NCBI GenBank assembly: GCA_020636215.1
Contig: JACJYG010000006.1
Coordinates: 124,001-188,000, forward strand
Source of the DNA: Lewinellaceae bacterium
GTDB taxonomy: Bacteria; Bacteroidota; Bacteroidia; Chitinophagales; Saprospiraceae
Direction: 5' to 3'
Length of the DNA stretch: 64,000 nucleotides
Shown: positions 36,175 to 45,652 of the stretch, one piece after another
Layout: the number at the start of each line of letters is the position of its first letter
How positions within the stretch are numbered: position 1 is the first letter of the stretch
Program-made: the position numbers and the translations under genes
Notes under the pieces: generated by a model
What the model was told of the DNA's origin: nothing
Database searches by the model: none
The model's input: only the letters and a program-made list of their open reading frames with translations

Positions 36175-38405
36175 CGGTCCTTTCGCGTAACGAAAGGGCA
36201 ACTTCATCCTCCCCTTGAAGGCAGCTTGGTGAAGCCAGAAGCGCTACCTCAAAGTGTAGGAGCCTTATGCTCTTTGCTTCTTCGCCTAGAAGAAAATTCT
36301 TTCGCCCTTTTAGTTCACTGCCTTGTTGTTGTTTTTAGAGGCGTTCATGAACCTCCTGCGTCGGTTTGAGGGCAACCCGACTCCGCCCTGCGGGCTACGG
36401 CCGGGTAAAAAGGGCCCTTTATATTGCCAGCACAGTAAAAATAGACAGTTTAGGAATTTCTATCTTTATAATAGATCGGAGCGGTTACGATCTGCCGAAG
36501 GTGAACAAAATACAAGCAGCATCTTTGAATTAGTCCTTTCCAGCTTCCATGGTTGAATAAGCATCAAATAGAAAATCAGGCTCATAAACTAAAGGTGTCA
36601 ATGTTATTCAACACTATTTAAAAACCAAACTTAAAGTGGATTATTCTACATCGGCAACGACATTCCAAAGAATGGTTGACGTTGCGGTATTAAATGCCAA
36701 ACACCAAGGAAGACCCACCAGCGGTTTGAAATACCGAAAAGGTTCAAGGCGTTGATGAACGGCTAGAAAGGATAGATCCTAGCCTTTTCTGCTTGGAACA
36801 CACGGAGTTTAGCGCCCATTTGCCGGTTTCTATCAAAAGCAAATTACGCTAATCCCGAAGGAAATCAAAGTCTTTAGGTATTACCGAAAAAGCGACGTTG
36901 ATGCCAACGGATAGCACAACACAAAAACAAGGATTCATGAGGATTCATACGCTGCCTACTGAGTGGTCAGCTGAGCTCTTGTCCTACGTGACCGTCTGAT
37001 TAAAGCAGGCATGGTTTATGGTATCAGCTAAGAACAAGCCTGAAACAGAGGAGGTCTCAATAGATTTTTGAAGGTCTCAGTTGATGATCGAGCAAATCAA
37101 TGATGAGCTGCAACTGAAGAGTGATCAACTATAAGCAGCACCCGGCTCAAAGAAATTATGATTTGCTGTCTGTCCGATTGGCGTGCGGTGGTTTACACCT
37201 AATTGTATAAATTTCGTCTGTTTTAATTGCCCAAAATTTGCGCTACTCCGGATCGCCTGTCTGACTCAGGAAAAGCATAAATCAGTCCTGTCTAAAGCCA
37301 ACAAAATGAAACTGCAATTGCGGTAGTTAATGCATAAGCGTTGTCCTGATTACCTTATTTGGAAACAACTCAAAAGAAAGCACGAGAACTAAAACGTAAT
37401 ACAAACAGATCGTCAGCCGGCTTTCGCCGTAATCAAAGAATTCACTTATGAACAGGCACACTTTGCAGCCTGAGAACCAAGAAGAACAGTTATGCATAGA
37501 GTTTTCTGTTTTCAAAAGGCATAATAATAGAAATTAAACTTGTACACCAATGCGGCGGGAGTCTTATTTGTTGATGCCAAAGTAATTGCCCGTGGTCGGC
37601 TACCTCCAGGCGCTGGGTATGCTCGCTGAAAGCTGATGGAGAATATGCTCATTGGCATTGTCCTGCATGAAGCAGAGTTTGCTCTAGCATCTGCAAGGCG
37701 CACCGTTGGTTTTACTACTTGGTTGATCTACTATCAGGAAGGTAGTGTGGAAAAGGGTGTTTGCTACCGCTTTGGCTGCCCCAATCCTGGCAATCGCCGG
37801 GTAGCGCCTCAGAGCCAATGGATAAATCCTTAGCGGACACAAACGCCCTTTTCCCATCCACGAAGCAGCCCGTGGCAAAGGCCTTGAAGAAAAGGCTGTT
37901 TCCTGCACTGGAGGGCAGAAAATGTGCCTTGGCGGTTTTATCCCAAAAGCAGGCAACAGATAAGAGCTATGAAATCCGGTACTTTTGGCGAAGGGCCGGT
38001 ACTTAAGCTCCAGAACTGAAACCGGCACAGCACCTTGAAAAAGGGCAAACCGGAACCATACAGGGTGTCTGGTGGTGCTCCGTATCCGAAGCACCTATGG
38101 GTTGAGTCGCCGCATAAGGATTTTCCGGCGTTTTCCCGACCTGCCGGTACGGGACAGGTTTGGCCCTTTTTTGCGCTTCAAATCGACGGAGGAGATTCAC
38201 GAGCACCATTAAAAACAACAAAATGGCAGCGAGTAAAAAAGGGCGAAAAGTTTCCTCAAAGCGAAGCAGAAAAAGGTAATACACAAGGCCCCAGGGGAAA
38301 TTCCTAACCACCAAGGGCTACGCTTGGAAACAGGGCTGCGATAGCGGCGCTCGCTTAAGAAGCAGCAGCCTGTGAGAAGTAGGCCTCACCTTACGCGAAA
38401 GCACC
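36175..38405. mobile_element. Foldback repeat element, copy B (2.2 kb, interrupted)
   Basis: The ends CGGTCCTTTCGCGTAA and TTACGCGAAAGCACCG match as inverted repeats at 15 of 16 positions. Direct repeats GTTTCAG flank both ends (36168-36174 and 38406-38412), extending to 13 of 14. The left ~100 bases at 36280-36375 are also an inverted, diverged copy of the right-hand core (38175-38265), so the element can fold back. The right 0.8 kb (37600-38400) aligns with copy A. About 1.1 kb (36420-37560) is absent from copy A and contains a decayed transposase-like gene. Confidence 0.65.
36640..37420 (+). pseudogene. Decayed IS110-type transposase remnant inside element B
   Basis: Reading in shifting frames I can recover YIGNDIPK, VDVAVLNAKHQG, LFCLEHTEFSAHL, IPKEIKVFRYYRKSDVDAN and EEVSIDF...MIEQINDEL. 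In order, these resemble the N-terminal DEDD region and the RGKDDKADA region of IS110-family transposases. Many stops and frameshifts make it non-functional. The C-terminal part is too eroded to be sure. Confidence 0.45.
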
Positions 38406-38461
38406 GTTTCAGGTTTCAGGTTACCCTGAGAGTCTGCCTCCCTGCCTTCCCGACTCAGCCC

Positions 38462-38627
38462 ACCGGGCTTCGCCGGGATGCGAAGGTACAAGCCCCTCCG
38501 CAGCTGCGGTGCTCCTTTTCAACTGACCTCCCGGCCTACTGACCTTCCCGATCTCGATCCACCGGGCTTCGCCGGGATGCGAAGGTGCAAGCCCCTCCGC
38601 AGCTGCGGTGCACCTTTTCAACTGACC
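38462..38627 (+). repeat. 67-bp direct repeat, two copies, 99-bp period
   Basis: Copies at 38462-38528 and 38561-38627 start ACCGGGCTTCGCCGGGATGC and end AACTGACC, differing at only two or three positions. Each contains the hairpin GCAGCTGC. They lie between element B and the 8-base array. Confidence 0.8.
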
Positions 38628-38695
38628 CACCGACCTCCTGACCTCCTGACCTACCGACCTACCGACCTACTGACCTACTGACCTACCGACCTACC
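38622..38695 (+). repeat. Array of an 8-base unit, ACCTACCG/ACCTACTG
   Basis: About nine units. The array runs into the 3' end of the minus-strand sortilin-like gene and supplies its stop codon (38675-38677) and last residues, SVGQ. Confidence 0.8.
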
Positions 38696-41600
38696 AAAAA
38701 CCGCCCCAATCCCTGCATTCCACAGCAATTGATTATAAGCAGGGATGTCTTTGTCCAGCATTGCACGGCCCCTGGCCTTTAGCGATGACCATTCCGCATT
38801 AAGTTCTTTAAGCCGTTCCCGGGATGGGATGTTCACCCTTGGAATATCGCTCTCAGTCTGATTGATCAGGAAAAGGTATTCCGCGGTGAATTTATTGGGA
38901 AAATTCTCCACATCATCATAGGCCTTCGATTTCCTTTGGGCCATTTCGCTATCCCATTCTGCCATCCGGCTGACGAGGGCCTGGCCTTCCTTCCTGAGCG
39001 CATCGTATTGCTCCCCGGTTGGCAAACCCTTCAGGATGCGCTCGGCCTGCTGGCGCATATCGTTGAGGGTGTTGACCATACGGTGCATATCAGTCAGTTC
39101 CGTTTCCATAGCCATCATCACCTTATGGTATTCCTGGTAGGTATTGGCGTCGGTGGGATAGAGGGGGTTAGGCAATATCCGGACTTGGGTGGCCGCCGTT
39201 TGGCCGCCTTTTTTCAAGGTAAGGGTATAATTCCCCGGCGCCGCTTTGTGGCCGCGGTAACTGCCTTCTATGTAAACCCCGGGCACACCAGGCATGGTAG
39301 GGTAGCGCATGTCCCATACAAACCGATTCAGGCCTTTGGAATTCGACAGTACAGGTTCTGCCGGCGGGCCCCCCTCGTATTGTTGGAAAGTAGTGTCTTT
39401 CTGGGAGCTAAATTGCCGCACCAACTGTCCCTCGCTATCTCTGACTTCCAGGGTGATTTGGCTGGTATCCGGCAGTTGATAATAAATAACGACCCCATTG
39501 GCAGGATTCACACCTTGCAGTGGATCGGCGCCGCTAAATTCAGCAGAAGATTTATTCAATTCACTCGATCCATTGGCGAGTAGGGCATCTTCGGGCTGAT
39601 ATAATAGAAAATCTCCGGCCGCATTGCCATACTGGCGGAGCGCGCCCAGGTCATCCAGTATCCAGAATCCTCTACCGGAAGTGGCGGCAATGAGGTCGCC
39701 GTGCCGGATGATGAGGTCCGTTATGGGCGCCACCGGCAAATTCAGCTGAAATGGTGTCCATTGTTGGCCGCCATTCCAGGAAATATACAAGCCCGTTTCT
39801 GTACCGGCAAAGAGCAGGCCTTTACGCTGGTCATCCTCCCTGACCACCCGGGTAAAGGCGCCATAAGGGATGCCACTGCTGATATTCGTCCAGCTTTTAC
39901 CATAATCGGTAGTCTTGTAAAGCCCTGGGGTATGATCATTAAACTTATAACGCGTCGTGGCGATGTAGGCCGTGGCCGGATCATGCGGCGATACTTCTAT
40001 GGCATTAACCAGGCATTCCGCCAGGCCAGTTGGAGTGACATTTTGCCAATGGGCCCCACCGTCACGGGTAAGATACACCAGGCCGTCGTCGCTTCCGGTC
40101 CAGATGACGCCCTTTTCATGAGGGGATTCCACCACATAACTCAGTGTGCCATAGTTTTCAGCACCGACCGCCTCGTTTGTATAGGGGCCGCCGCCTTTTC
40201 CCTGTTTTTCTTTTTCGTTGCGAGTAAGATCCGGAGATGCCTCCTCCCAGCTGAGGCCCATATCCCGGGTGCGCAACAGATATTGCGCCCCATGGTAATA
40301 AGTATTCGGCTCGTGTTTGGACCAGACAATAGGGGCATTCCAGTTGAATCGGTATTTCATGTCTTTGGCATCCCGGCTCATATACAGAATGGGGGCAGCC
40401 ATGATATTGGTGGCCGCTTCGGCTTTGGTGTCCAGTACCTCAATCGTACCCAGATAACTGCCACCCAATACATAGCGGGGATTGTCGGGGTCGAAAGCCA
40501 GAAAGGCGCTTTCTCCTCCGGCAGAATAAGTCCAGCTGCGTTGGCCGATCCCCCCGCTATTCAATTCCCGGTTGGCAATGGAAACGGAGGAATTGTCCTG
40601 TTGTCCGCCGTATATTCGATAGGGAAAGCCATTGTCCACATTCACCCGGTAGATCTGGGCGGTGGGCATGTTGTCTTGCGTAGACCAGCTTTTGCCGCCG
40701 TTAAAACTGATGGCGGCGCCACCATCGTTAGAAATGATCAGGTTCTTGGGATTGTGCGGGTTGATCCACAAATTGTGAAAATCGCCATGTGTCCCCGAAA
40801 GGGTTTCCCAGGTTTTTCCACCATCGATCGAACGCAGCGCATCGGCGCTCATCACATAGACCGTGTTTTCATCCATCGGGTCGGCAAAAACTTCGATGTA
40901 GTACCAGGCTCTTTGCATCAGGCGATGGTCGTCGCTGACGCGGGACCAGCTTTTTCCGGCATCGTCGGAAACAAACAGCCCCCCCTGTTCTTTTTCCGAG
41001 TCACTTTCAATGACCGCATATACCTTATCGGAGTTCGATGGGCAAACCGCCACAGCCATTTTGCCTAGTTCTTTGGGCAGGCCATTATGAATTTTTTCCC
41101 AGCTGGCGCCGCCGTCTGTCGATTTATAAAGCCCGCTGCCGGGGCCACCGCTGATCACTTTCCAGGGCAGGCGCTGATGTTCCCACATCGCGGCATAAAG
41201 GACCAGTGGATTGTTCCTGTCCATGGACAGCTCTGCACAACCCGTATGATCATCGACGTACAGCACTTTGGACCAGGACGAACCGCCATCGGTTGATTTA
41301 TACACACCCCGTTCCTCCGTACGCCCATACAATGCGCCCTGTGCCGCGACATAGACGATATCCGGATTTTTGGGATGGATGACTATTCTGGCAATATGCT
41401 GCGTCGGGGCCAGCCCCATTTTCTTCCAGGTCTTTCCCGCATCGTTGGATTTATACACCCCGTCGCCATAAGAGGTCATGACGCCCCGCACTGCATGTTC
41501 ACCCATACCGCAGTAGACGATGTTGGGGGCGCTTTCCGAAACGGCCACCGCACCCACTGATCCGGTTTGGAAAAAGCCGTCCGATACATTAGACCATATT

Positions 41601-41842
41601 TGTCCGGCATCTTCCGTTTTCCACAGGCCGCCACCGGTGGCGCCCATATAGTAGGTGAGCGGATCGCTGACTACCCCGCAGGCGGCTACCGAGCGGCCGC
41701 CGCGGAAGGGGCCGATGCTTCGCCATTTCATGGGTTGGAAATAGGTGGCGGGATCTTGGGCAATGGCTTTCGCGCCGGAATTCTGGCCATAAATGCCAGC
41801 CGCCAGGAGAAACAGTATACAAGCTAGGAATACCTTTTTCAT
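38675..41842 (-). CDS. Sortilin/VPS10-like beta-propeller protein (BNR repeats)
   Basis: 1055 residues with a signal peptide (cleavage after GIYGQ). Many Asp-box/BNR repeats of the S-x-D-x-G-x-x-W type (KSNDAGKTWKKM, KSTDGGSSWSKV, VSDDAGKSWSRV, SWNGGQQWTPF) span ~residues 60-740 and predict one or two beta-propellers. A C-terminal ~250 residues with VRDSEGQLVRQF and LRKEGQALVSRM follows. Similar Bacteroidota proteins are annotated as glycosyl hydrolases or VPS10 proteins without proven activity. Secreted or periplasmic. The extreme C-terminus is encoded by the 8-base repeat array. Confidence 0.85.
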   Translation of the reverse strand: MKKVFLACILFLLAAGIYGQNSGAKAIAQDPATYFQPMKWRSIGPFRGGRSVAACGVVSDPLTYYMGATGGGLWKTEDAGQIWSNVSDGFFQTGSVGAVAVSESAPNIVYCGMGEHAVRGVMTSYGDGVYKSNDAGKTWKKMGLAPTQHIARIVIHPKNPDIVYVAAQGALYGRTEERGVYKSTDGGSSWSKVLYVDDHTGCAELSMDRNNPLVLYAAMWEHQRLPWKVISGGPGSGLYKSTDGGASWEKIHNGLPKELGKMAVAVCPSNSDKVYAVIESDSEKEQGGLFVSDDAGKSWSRVSDDHRLMQRAWYYIEVFADPMDENTVYVMSADALRSIDGGKTWETLSGTHGDFHNLWINPHNPKNLIISNDGGAAISFNGGKSWSTQDNMPTAQIYRVNVDNGFPYRIYGGQQDNSSVSIANRELNSGGIGQRSWTYSAGGESAFLAFDPDNPRYVLGGSYLGTIEVLDTKAEAATNIMAAPILYMSRDAKDMKYRFNWNAPIVWSKHEPNTYYHGAQYLLRTRDMGLSWEEASPDLTRNEKEKQGKGGGPYTNEAVGAENYGTLSYVVESPHEKGVIWTGSDDGLVYLTRDGGAHWQNVTPTGLAECLVNAIEVSPHDPATAYIATTRYKFNDHTPGLYKTTDYGKSWTNISSGIPYGAFTRVVREDDQRKGLLFAGTETGLYISWNGGQQWTPFQLNLPVAPITDLIIRHGDLIAATSGRGFWILDDLGALRQYGNAAGDFLLYQPEDALLANGSSELNKSSAEFSGADPLQGVNPANGVVIYYQLPDTSQITLEVRDSEGQLVRQFSSQKDTTFQQYEGGPPAEPVLSNSKGLNRFVWDMRYPTMPGVPGVYIEGSYRGHKAAPGNYTLTLKKGGQTAATQVRILPNPLYPTDANTYQEYHKVMMAMETELTDMHRMVNTLNDMRQQAERILKGLPTGEQYDALRKEGQALVSRMAEWDSEMAQRKSKAYDDVENFPNKFTAEYLFLINQTESDIPRVNIPSRERLKELNAEWSSLKARGRAMLDKDIPAYNQLLWNAGIGAVFGRSVGQ

Positions 41843-42034
41843 ACTAAGTGGTTGAGCTTTATGTGATAGGGTAAATATAGGGCTAATGTTGAAATTCTTT
41901 CTTGGGATAATCTACCCAGCCTTCCTTCATTGGAAACGGAAAAATTCAATACACCCCAATATGATTCCTGGCCGGAAATTCTTTTCAAAATACCCCTAAT
42001 GTTGATCTAAAGCTGGATCAATACGCATTATCCG

Positions 42035-42049
42035 TTCTGTTGAACAGAA
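42035..42049. promoter_or_regulatory. 15-bp palindrome in the arsA-like upstream region
   Basis: TTCTGTT-G-AACAGAA is a perfect palindrome, 120 bases before the ArsA-like start codon, in the 326-base divergent intergenic stretch 41843-42168. Nothing else is recognisable there. It may be an operator; no matching regulator is nearby. Confidence 0.4.
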
Positions 42050-42168
42050 GGATTGTTTCATAGACAGGGCCCTGATTCCCTCGGAGGTAGAAATGATCGA
42101 TATGGCCGGCTTCGAAACTTGAAAAGCTTTCTCAGTCTGCTTACCTTTACTACAAACCAGCCCCTTAA

Positions 42169-43326
42169 ATGCGCATCATCCTCTTCACCGGAAAAGGCGG
42201 CGTAGGAAAGACCACGCTTTCCGCCGCCACCGCTCTGCGGACAGCCAGCCAGGGCATCAAAACCCTGGTCATTTCCACCGACCCGGCCCACAGCCTGTCG
42301 GATGCGCTCGACCGGGAATTGGGGCCGGAGCCGCTGGAAGTGGCGCCCAACCTCTTCGCCCAGGAATTCGATGTGTACTACTCTATGAAAAAGCACTGGG
42401 AGAATGTCCGGCAGCTTATGCTGGTGGCCTTTCGCTGGCAGGGGGTGGAGAATGTGGTGGCCGAAGAACTTTCCGCCCTGCCCGGAATGGAGGAAGCTTC
42501 CGCTTTCCTCTGGCTGGAGGAGTACTACCAAAAGCAGGAATACGAGCTGATCATTATCGACAGCGCGCCCACCGGCGAGACACTGAGCCTGCTGGCCCTG
42601 CCGCAGGTCACCCAGTCGTGGATCATGAAGGCCTTCCCCGGGCAGCGCTTCGCCATGAAAGGCTTCGGCGCCATGGTCCGCACCATGACAGGCATTCCGC
42701 TCGACAAGGGCCTGGATGAGCTCGAGAACTTGTTTGAAAAGCTGGAGCGCATTCATAAAGTCATGCAGGACCCGGAGGTGTGTTCCATCCGCCTGGTGCT
42801 GAATCCGGAGCGCATGGTGATCAGGGAGGCCCGGCGGGCCTACACCTACCTGCAATTGTACGGCTACAACGTCGATGGCGTCATCGTCAACCGGATCTTT
42901 CCGGAGGAGGCTGGCCAGGGGGGCTTTCAGCAGTATATCAGTTCCCAAAAGGAGTATCTGGAAGAGATCGATACCTCTTTCCAGCCCCTGCCGATCTTTC
43001 GCCTGGAGCACTTGGGCCGCGAGGTGTTCGGCCTGGAATTGCTGGGCCGAATCGGCGAAGCAACCTATGGGAATATTAACCCGGCAGCAGTTCTATTCCA
43101 CGATAACCCCTTCGAGTTCGAGGAAAAAGACGGGGGCTACCTGGCCCGTATCAAACTGCCATTGGTGGAGGAACAGGCCCTCACAGTGAAAAAGTTCGGC
43201 GATGAACTCATCCTTACCCTGGGCAACCAGCGCCGGTCTATCTTCCTGCCCCGTTTCGCTAATTACCTCCAACTTAAAGGCTATAGCTTCCAGCCACCTT
43301 GGCTGGAGGTCGAACTGGTCCGGTGA
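42169..43326 (+). CDS. ArsA/Get3-type ATPase with C-terminal Hsp20-like domain
   Basis: 385 residues. A deviant Walker A motif GKGGVGKTT (residues 8-16), switch I DPAHSLSDAL and IDSAPTGETL place it in the ArsA/Get3 branch of SIMIBI ATPases. The last ~80 residues (IKLPLVEEQALTVKKFGDELILTLGNQRR) match the alpha-crystallin-like domain added to many bacterial ArsA homologues. No arsB, arsC or arsR gene is nearby, so a chaperone or membrane-protein-targeting role is as likely as arsenite export. Cytoplasmic. Confidence 0.9.
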   Translation: MRIILFTGKGGVGKTTLSAATALRTASQGIKTLVISTDPAHSLSDALDRELGPEPLEVAPNLFAQEFDVYYSMKKHWENVRQLMLVAFRWQGVENVVAEELSALPGMEEASAFLWLEEYYQKQEYELIIIDSAPTGETLSLLALPQVTQSWIMKAFPGQRFAMKGFGAMVRTMTGIPLDKGLDELENLFEKLERIHKVMQDPEVCSIRLVLNPERMVIREARRAYTYLQLYGYNVDGVIVNRIFPEEAGQGGFQQYISSQKEYLEEIDTSFQPLPIFRLEHLGREVFGLELLGRIGEATYGNINPAAVLFHDNPFEFEEKDGGYLARIKLPLVEEQALTVKKFGDELILTLGNQRRSIFLPRFANYLQLKGYSFQPPWLEVELVR

Positions 43327-43378
43327 ATTTTGTCGGATCATTGATTCTTACGGAGGATTACTTTAACTTGGCCACGGA

Positions 43379-43780
43379 ATGAAAATCGTTGAAAGACATA
43401 GTACCCTGGAAGCCGCTCAGCTCAGAGCATTAATATACCTCTTTGCAGCTTTGGCAGCTATTGGCATCAGTAATACTTTTGGTCAAAGGGTATTCGATAC
43501 TCCGGAACAAACGGCGGTTGCCTTACGGGCTCATGCCAATGCCAGCGATGCCGCCCTCCTGACGGGCGATCCGCTTTCAGAACAATCCTTCTTAGCTTCT
43601 TTTTTTCATTTTGATCATAAAGGGCCGGCGCCCCAGTTCAGGGCGTTTTTTCACTCGGATTCTGAGGCCCTCTCTTTCCAATCCAGCCAGGCGGGAGCCC
43701 CACTGATCGTTCTTCCGAACGTCAAGCGTTATCTCCTGTTTTCCTGCCAAAAGCTGGAAGATCCTCCCCTGTTGGCATAA
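43379..43780 (+). CDS. Hypothetical protein with one N-terminal hydrophobic segment
   Basis: 133 residues beginning 52 bases after the ArsA-like stop. Residues ~17-35 (LIYLFAALAAIGISNTFG) could be a signal anchor or signal peptide; the rest has no recognised motif. I do not recognise the family, and the frame could be spurious. Position between two same-strand genes supports it weakly. Confidence 0.4.
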   Translation: MKIVERHSTLEAAQLRALIYLFAALAAIGISNTFGQRVFDTPEQTAVALRAHANASDAALLTGDPLSEQSFLASFFHFDHKGPAPQFRAFFHSDSEALSFQSSQAGAPLIVLPNVKRYLLFSCQKLEDPPLLA

Positions 43781-43928
43781 GGTTTATGACTGCAGCTTAG
43801 AGCAGTTATTTTGTATTTCGTATTGTATGCTTATGGCTTCCTCTTTCTCGTACCCTAAGGTTCGAGACTCCTGCAGTTTGCCGGTTCGAAAGAGACGGGG
43901 GCGGAGAGGGCCACTAAAACAAAATAAA

Positions 43929-44822
43929 ATGAAATATTTCATATATATTGCTGTCGGCCTCATTCTGGCCAGCAGCCTGATGCCAAATCTTAATCATGCG
44001 GCAACGGCCAGTAGGCTGGAAATTGTCCTCGAGAGCCCGAAGGCCAGCCAGGAAGAATTACAACAGGCTAAAGATGTACTTTCCAAACGATTGAACGCCT
44101 TCGGTATTCATACCTTTGAAATAAGCGTGGAGCCGGAGCAGCGGCAGTTGGCCATTTCATTAGAAGATGGGCCTAAATCGGAGGCGCTTCTTCCGCTTTT
44201 GTTGACGGTAGGAAAGCTGGACTTTTGTGAAGTTTTTACCCAGTTAGAAGCACTAAAGTTTTTGCAGGCCTCGAAGCAGTGGGAAACATGGGCGCATTGG
44301 CTTCCTCAAAGCCCGGAAGGGGAGGGAAAGGGGGCAATAGTTGGCGTTATTCCTTCAGAGGAAATGCCGGCTTTTAGCCGCTTTATACGGGAACCCAGGG
44401 CAATTGAGGGTTTGCCTGCCAACCTGCACTTTGCTTTTGGGCGGGAGCCAGGAGAAGCGGGGGCGTTGGAGCTCTATGCCCTTAAGTACGGTGAAGGCAT
44501 GGCCCCGCTGCTAAGTGGAGAGGCGGTGGATCGAAGCAGCGCTTCGTACGAAGGACACACCGGCGGCCCTACTATCGGGATCACGTTTAACGAGGAAGGG
44601 CGTACTCGTTGGGCTCAGGTGACTCGCGAAAATATGGGCCGGCCTATTGCCGTCGTGATAGATGGACAGGTATATCTTGCGCCCCGAGTGATGGCGGAGG
44701 TCACTGGCGGGAAGGCCCAAATAACCGGTACTTTCTCCTACGAGGAAGCGCAGCTTCTGGCTGCATTGATCCAGGGAGGAGCGTTGCCAGCGCCTTTCCA
44801 GTTGAAGTCGGTTCGGGAATAG
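43929..44822 (+). CDS. Stand-alone SecD head-domain-like exported protein
   Basis: 297 residues from the ATG at 43929, the first start giving a signal peptide/anchor (MKYFIYIAVGLILASS). The body resembles the periplasmic P1 head of SecD: ELQQAKDVLSKRLNAFGI, then a second half with PTIGITFNEEGRTRWAQVT, RPIAVVIDGQVYLAPRVMAEVTGGKAQITG and FSYEEAQLLAALIQGGALP, the SecD core motif. True SecD has six membrane helices, none of which is present here. It may be a decoy, assembly or stress protein derived from SecD; function unknown. Confidence 0.75.
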   Translation: MKYFIYIAVGLILASSLMPNLNHAATASRLEIVLESPKASQEELQQAKDVLSKRLNAFGIHTFEISVEPEQRQLAISLEDGPKSEALLPLLLTVGKLDFCEVFTQLEALKFLQASKQWETWAHWLPQSPEGEGKGAIVGVIPSEEMPAFSRFIREPRAIEGLPANLHFAFGREPGEAGALELYALKYGEGMAPLLSGEAVDRSSASYEGHTGGPTIGITFNEEGRTRWAQVTRENMGRPIAVVIDGQVYLAPRVMAEVTGGKAQITGTFSYEEAQLLAALIQGGALPAPFQLKSVRE

Positions 44823-44860
44823 GAGAAAGCTAGTGGCCTTTTGGCTTTGATATAGTCAAT

Positions 44861-44894
44861 CTAGTGCTGTCGGAGCTTGTGCCGGCAGCACTAG
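44861..44894 (+). terminator. Strong hairpin between the SecD-like gene and the response regulator
   Basis: CTAGTGCTGTCGG and CCGGCAGCACTAG pair at 12 of 13 positions around a seven- to eight-base loop. There is no T-tract, so it may be a weak terminator or a leader structure of the two-component operon. Confidence 0.5.
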
Positions 44895-44956
44895 TTATTG
44901 ATGGCGGAATAGCCAAGGCCTTCCCTCTATTTAATACATATGAACCATTACAGTGT

Positions 44957-45652
44957 ATGAAAGTATTGTTGATCGAGGACGAGAAAAATATAGCATCCTT
45001 TATTGAAAGGAGCTTGCAGGCTGCAGGATACCAGGTAGTGACTGCTTTCGACGGGGAAACTGGCCTGGAAATCCTGGAGGCTTCCGACTTCGATGTCATC
45101 GTACTGGATGTCATATTGCCCCGGCACAATGGCTGGGAAGTATGCCAGCAGGTGCGGCAACGTCTGCAGCGAGATACGCCCATCCTGATGCTTTCGGCGA
45201 TGAACCACACCAACCACATTGTCAAAGGCCTGGAAGCCGGGGCGGATGACTATATGGCCAAACCCTTTAAGATGAACGAGTTGCTGGCCCGCTTGCAAGC
45301 CCTTGTCCGCCGATACCGGCGGCAGTCGGCAGCTTCCAATATGCTGCGTTACGGGAGCCTGGAAGTCAATCTGGACGCGAAGGAGGTTTGGCGGGAAGGC
45401 CGGAAGATCAAACTGACGATCCGCGAATTCAAGCTGTTGGAATGCCTGATCCGCAATCCCGGCAAAGCACTTTCGCGCCACGAACTGCTGGAACAGGTAT
45501 GGGGCCTGGATTTTGATACCGGCACCAATGTTGTAGACGTTTATGTCAATTATCTTCGGAACAAGGTTGATAAAGGTTATCCTCAAAAGCTGATCCATAC
45601 GGTTTATGGTATGGGCTACATTTTAAAAGAGCATCATGACGCTGCGGAATAG
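44957..45652 (+). CDS. OmpR/PhoB-family response regulator
   Basis: 231 residues from the ATG at 44957, where the receiver domain begins (MKVLLIEDEKNIASF). The phosphoacceptor is D in VIVLDVILPRHNGW, with K in MAKPFKMNELLAR. A C-terminal winged-helix DNA-binding domain follows (RYGSLEVNLDAKEVWREGR, FDTGTNVVDVYVNYLRNKVD). It overlaps the kinase gene by 17 bases. Class members bind direct repeats with an 11-bp period; such an array lies just after the kinase gene at 46987. Confidence 0.93.
   Translation: MKVLLIEDEKNIASFIERSLQAAGYQVVTAFDGETGLEILEASDFDVIVLDVILPRHNGWEVCQQVRQRLQRDTPILMLSAMNHTNHIVKGLEAGADDYMAKPFKMNELLARLQALVRRYRRQSAASNMLRYGSLEVNLDAKEVWREGRKIKLTIREFKLLECLIRNPGKALSRHELLEQVWGLDFDTGTNVVDVYVNYLRNKVDKGYPQKLIHTVYGMGYILKEHHDAAE

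Noticed and set aside
39701..41068. Long plus-strand frame of 455 codons opposite the sortilin-like gene
   Set aside because: It lies wholly antisense to a clear secreted protein with BNR repeats and shows no domain of its own.
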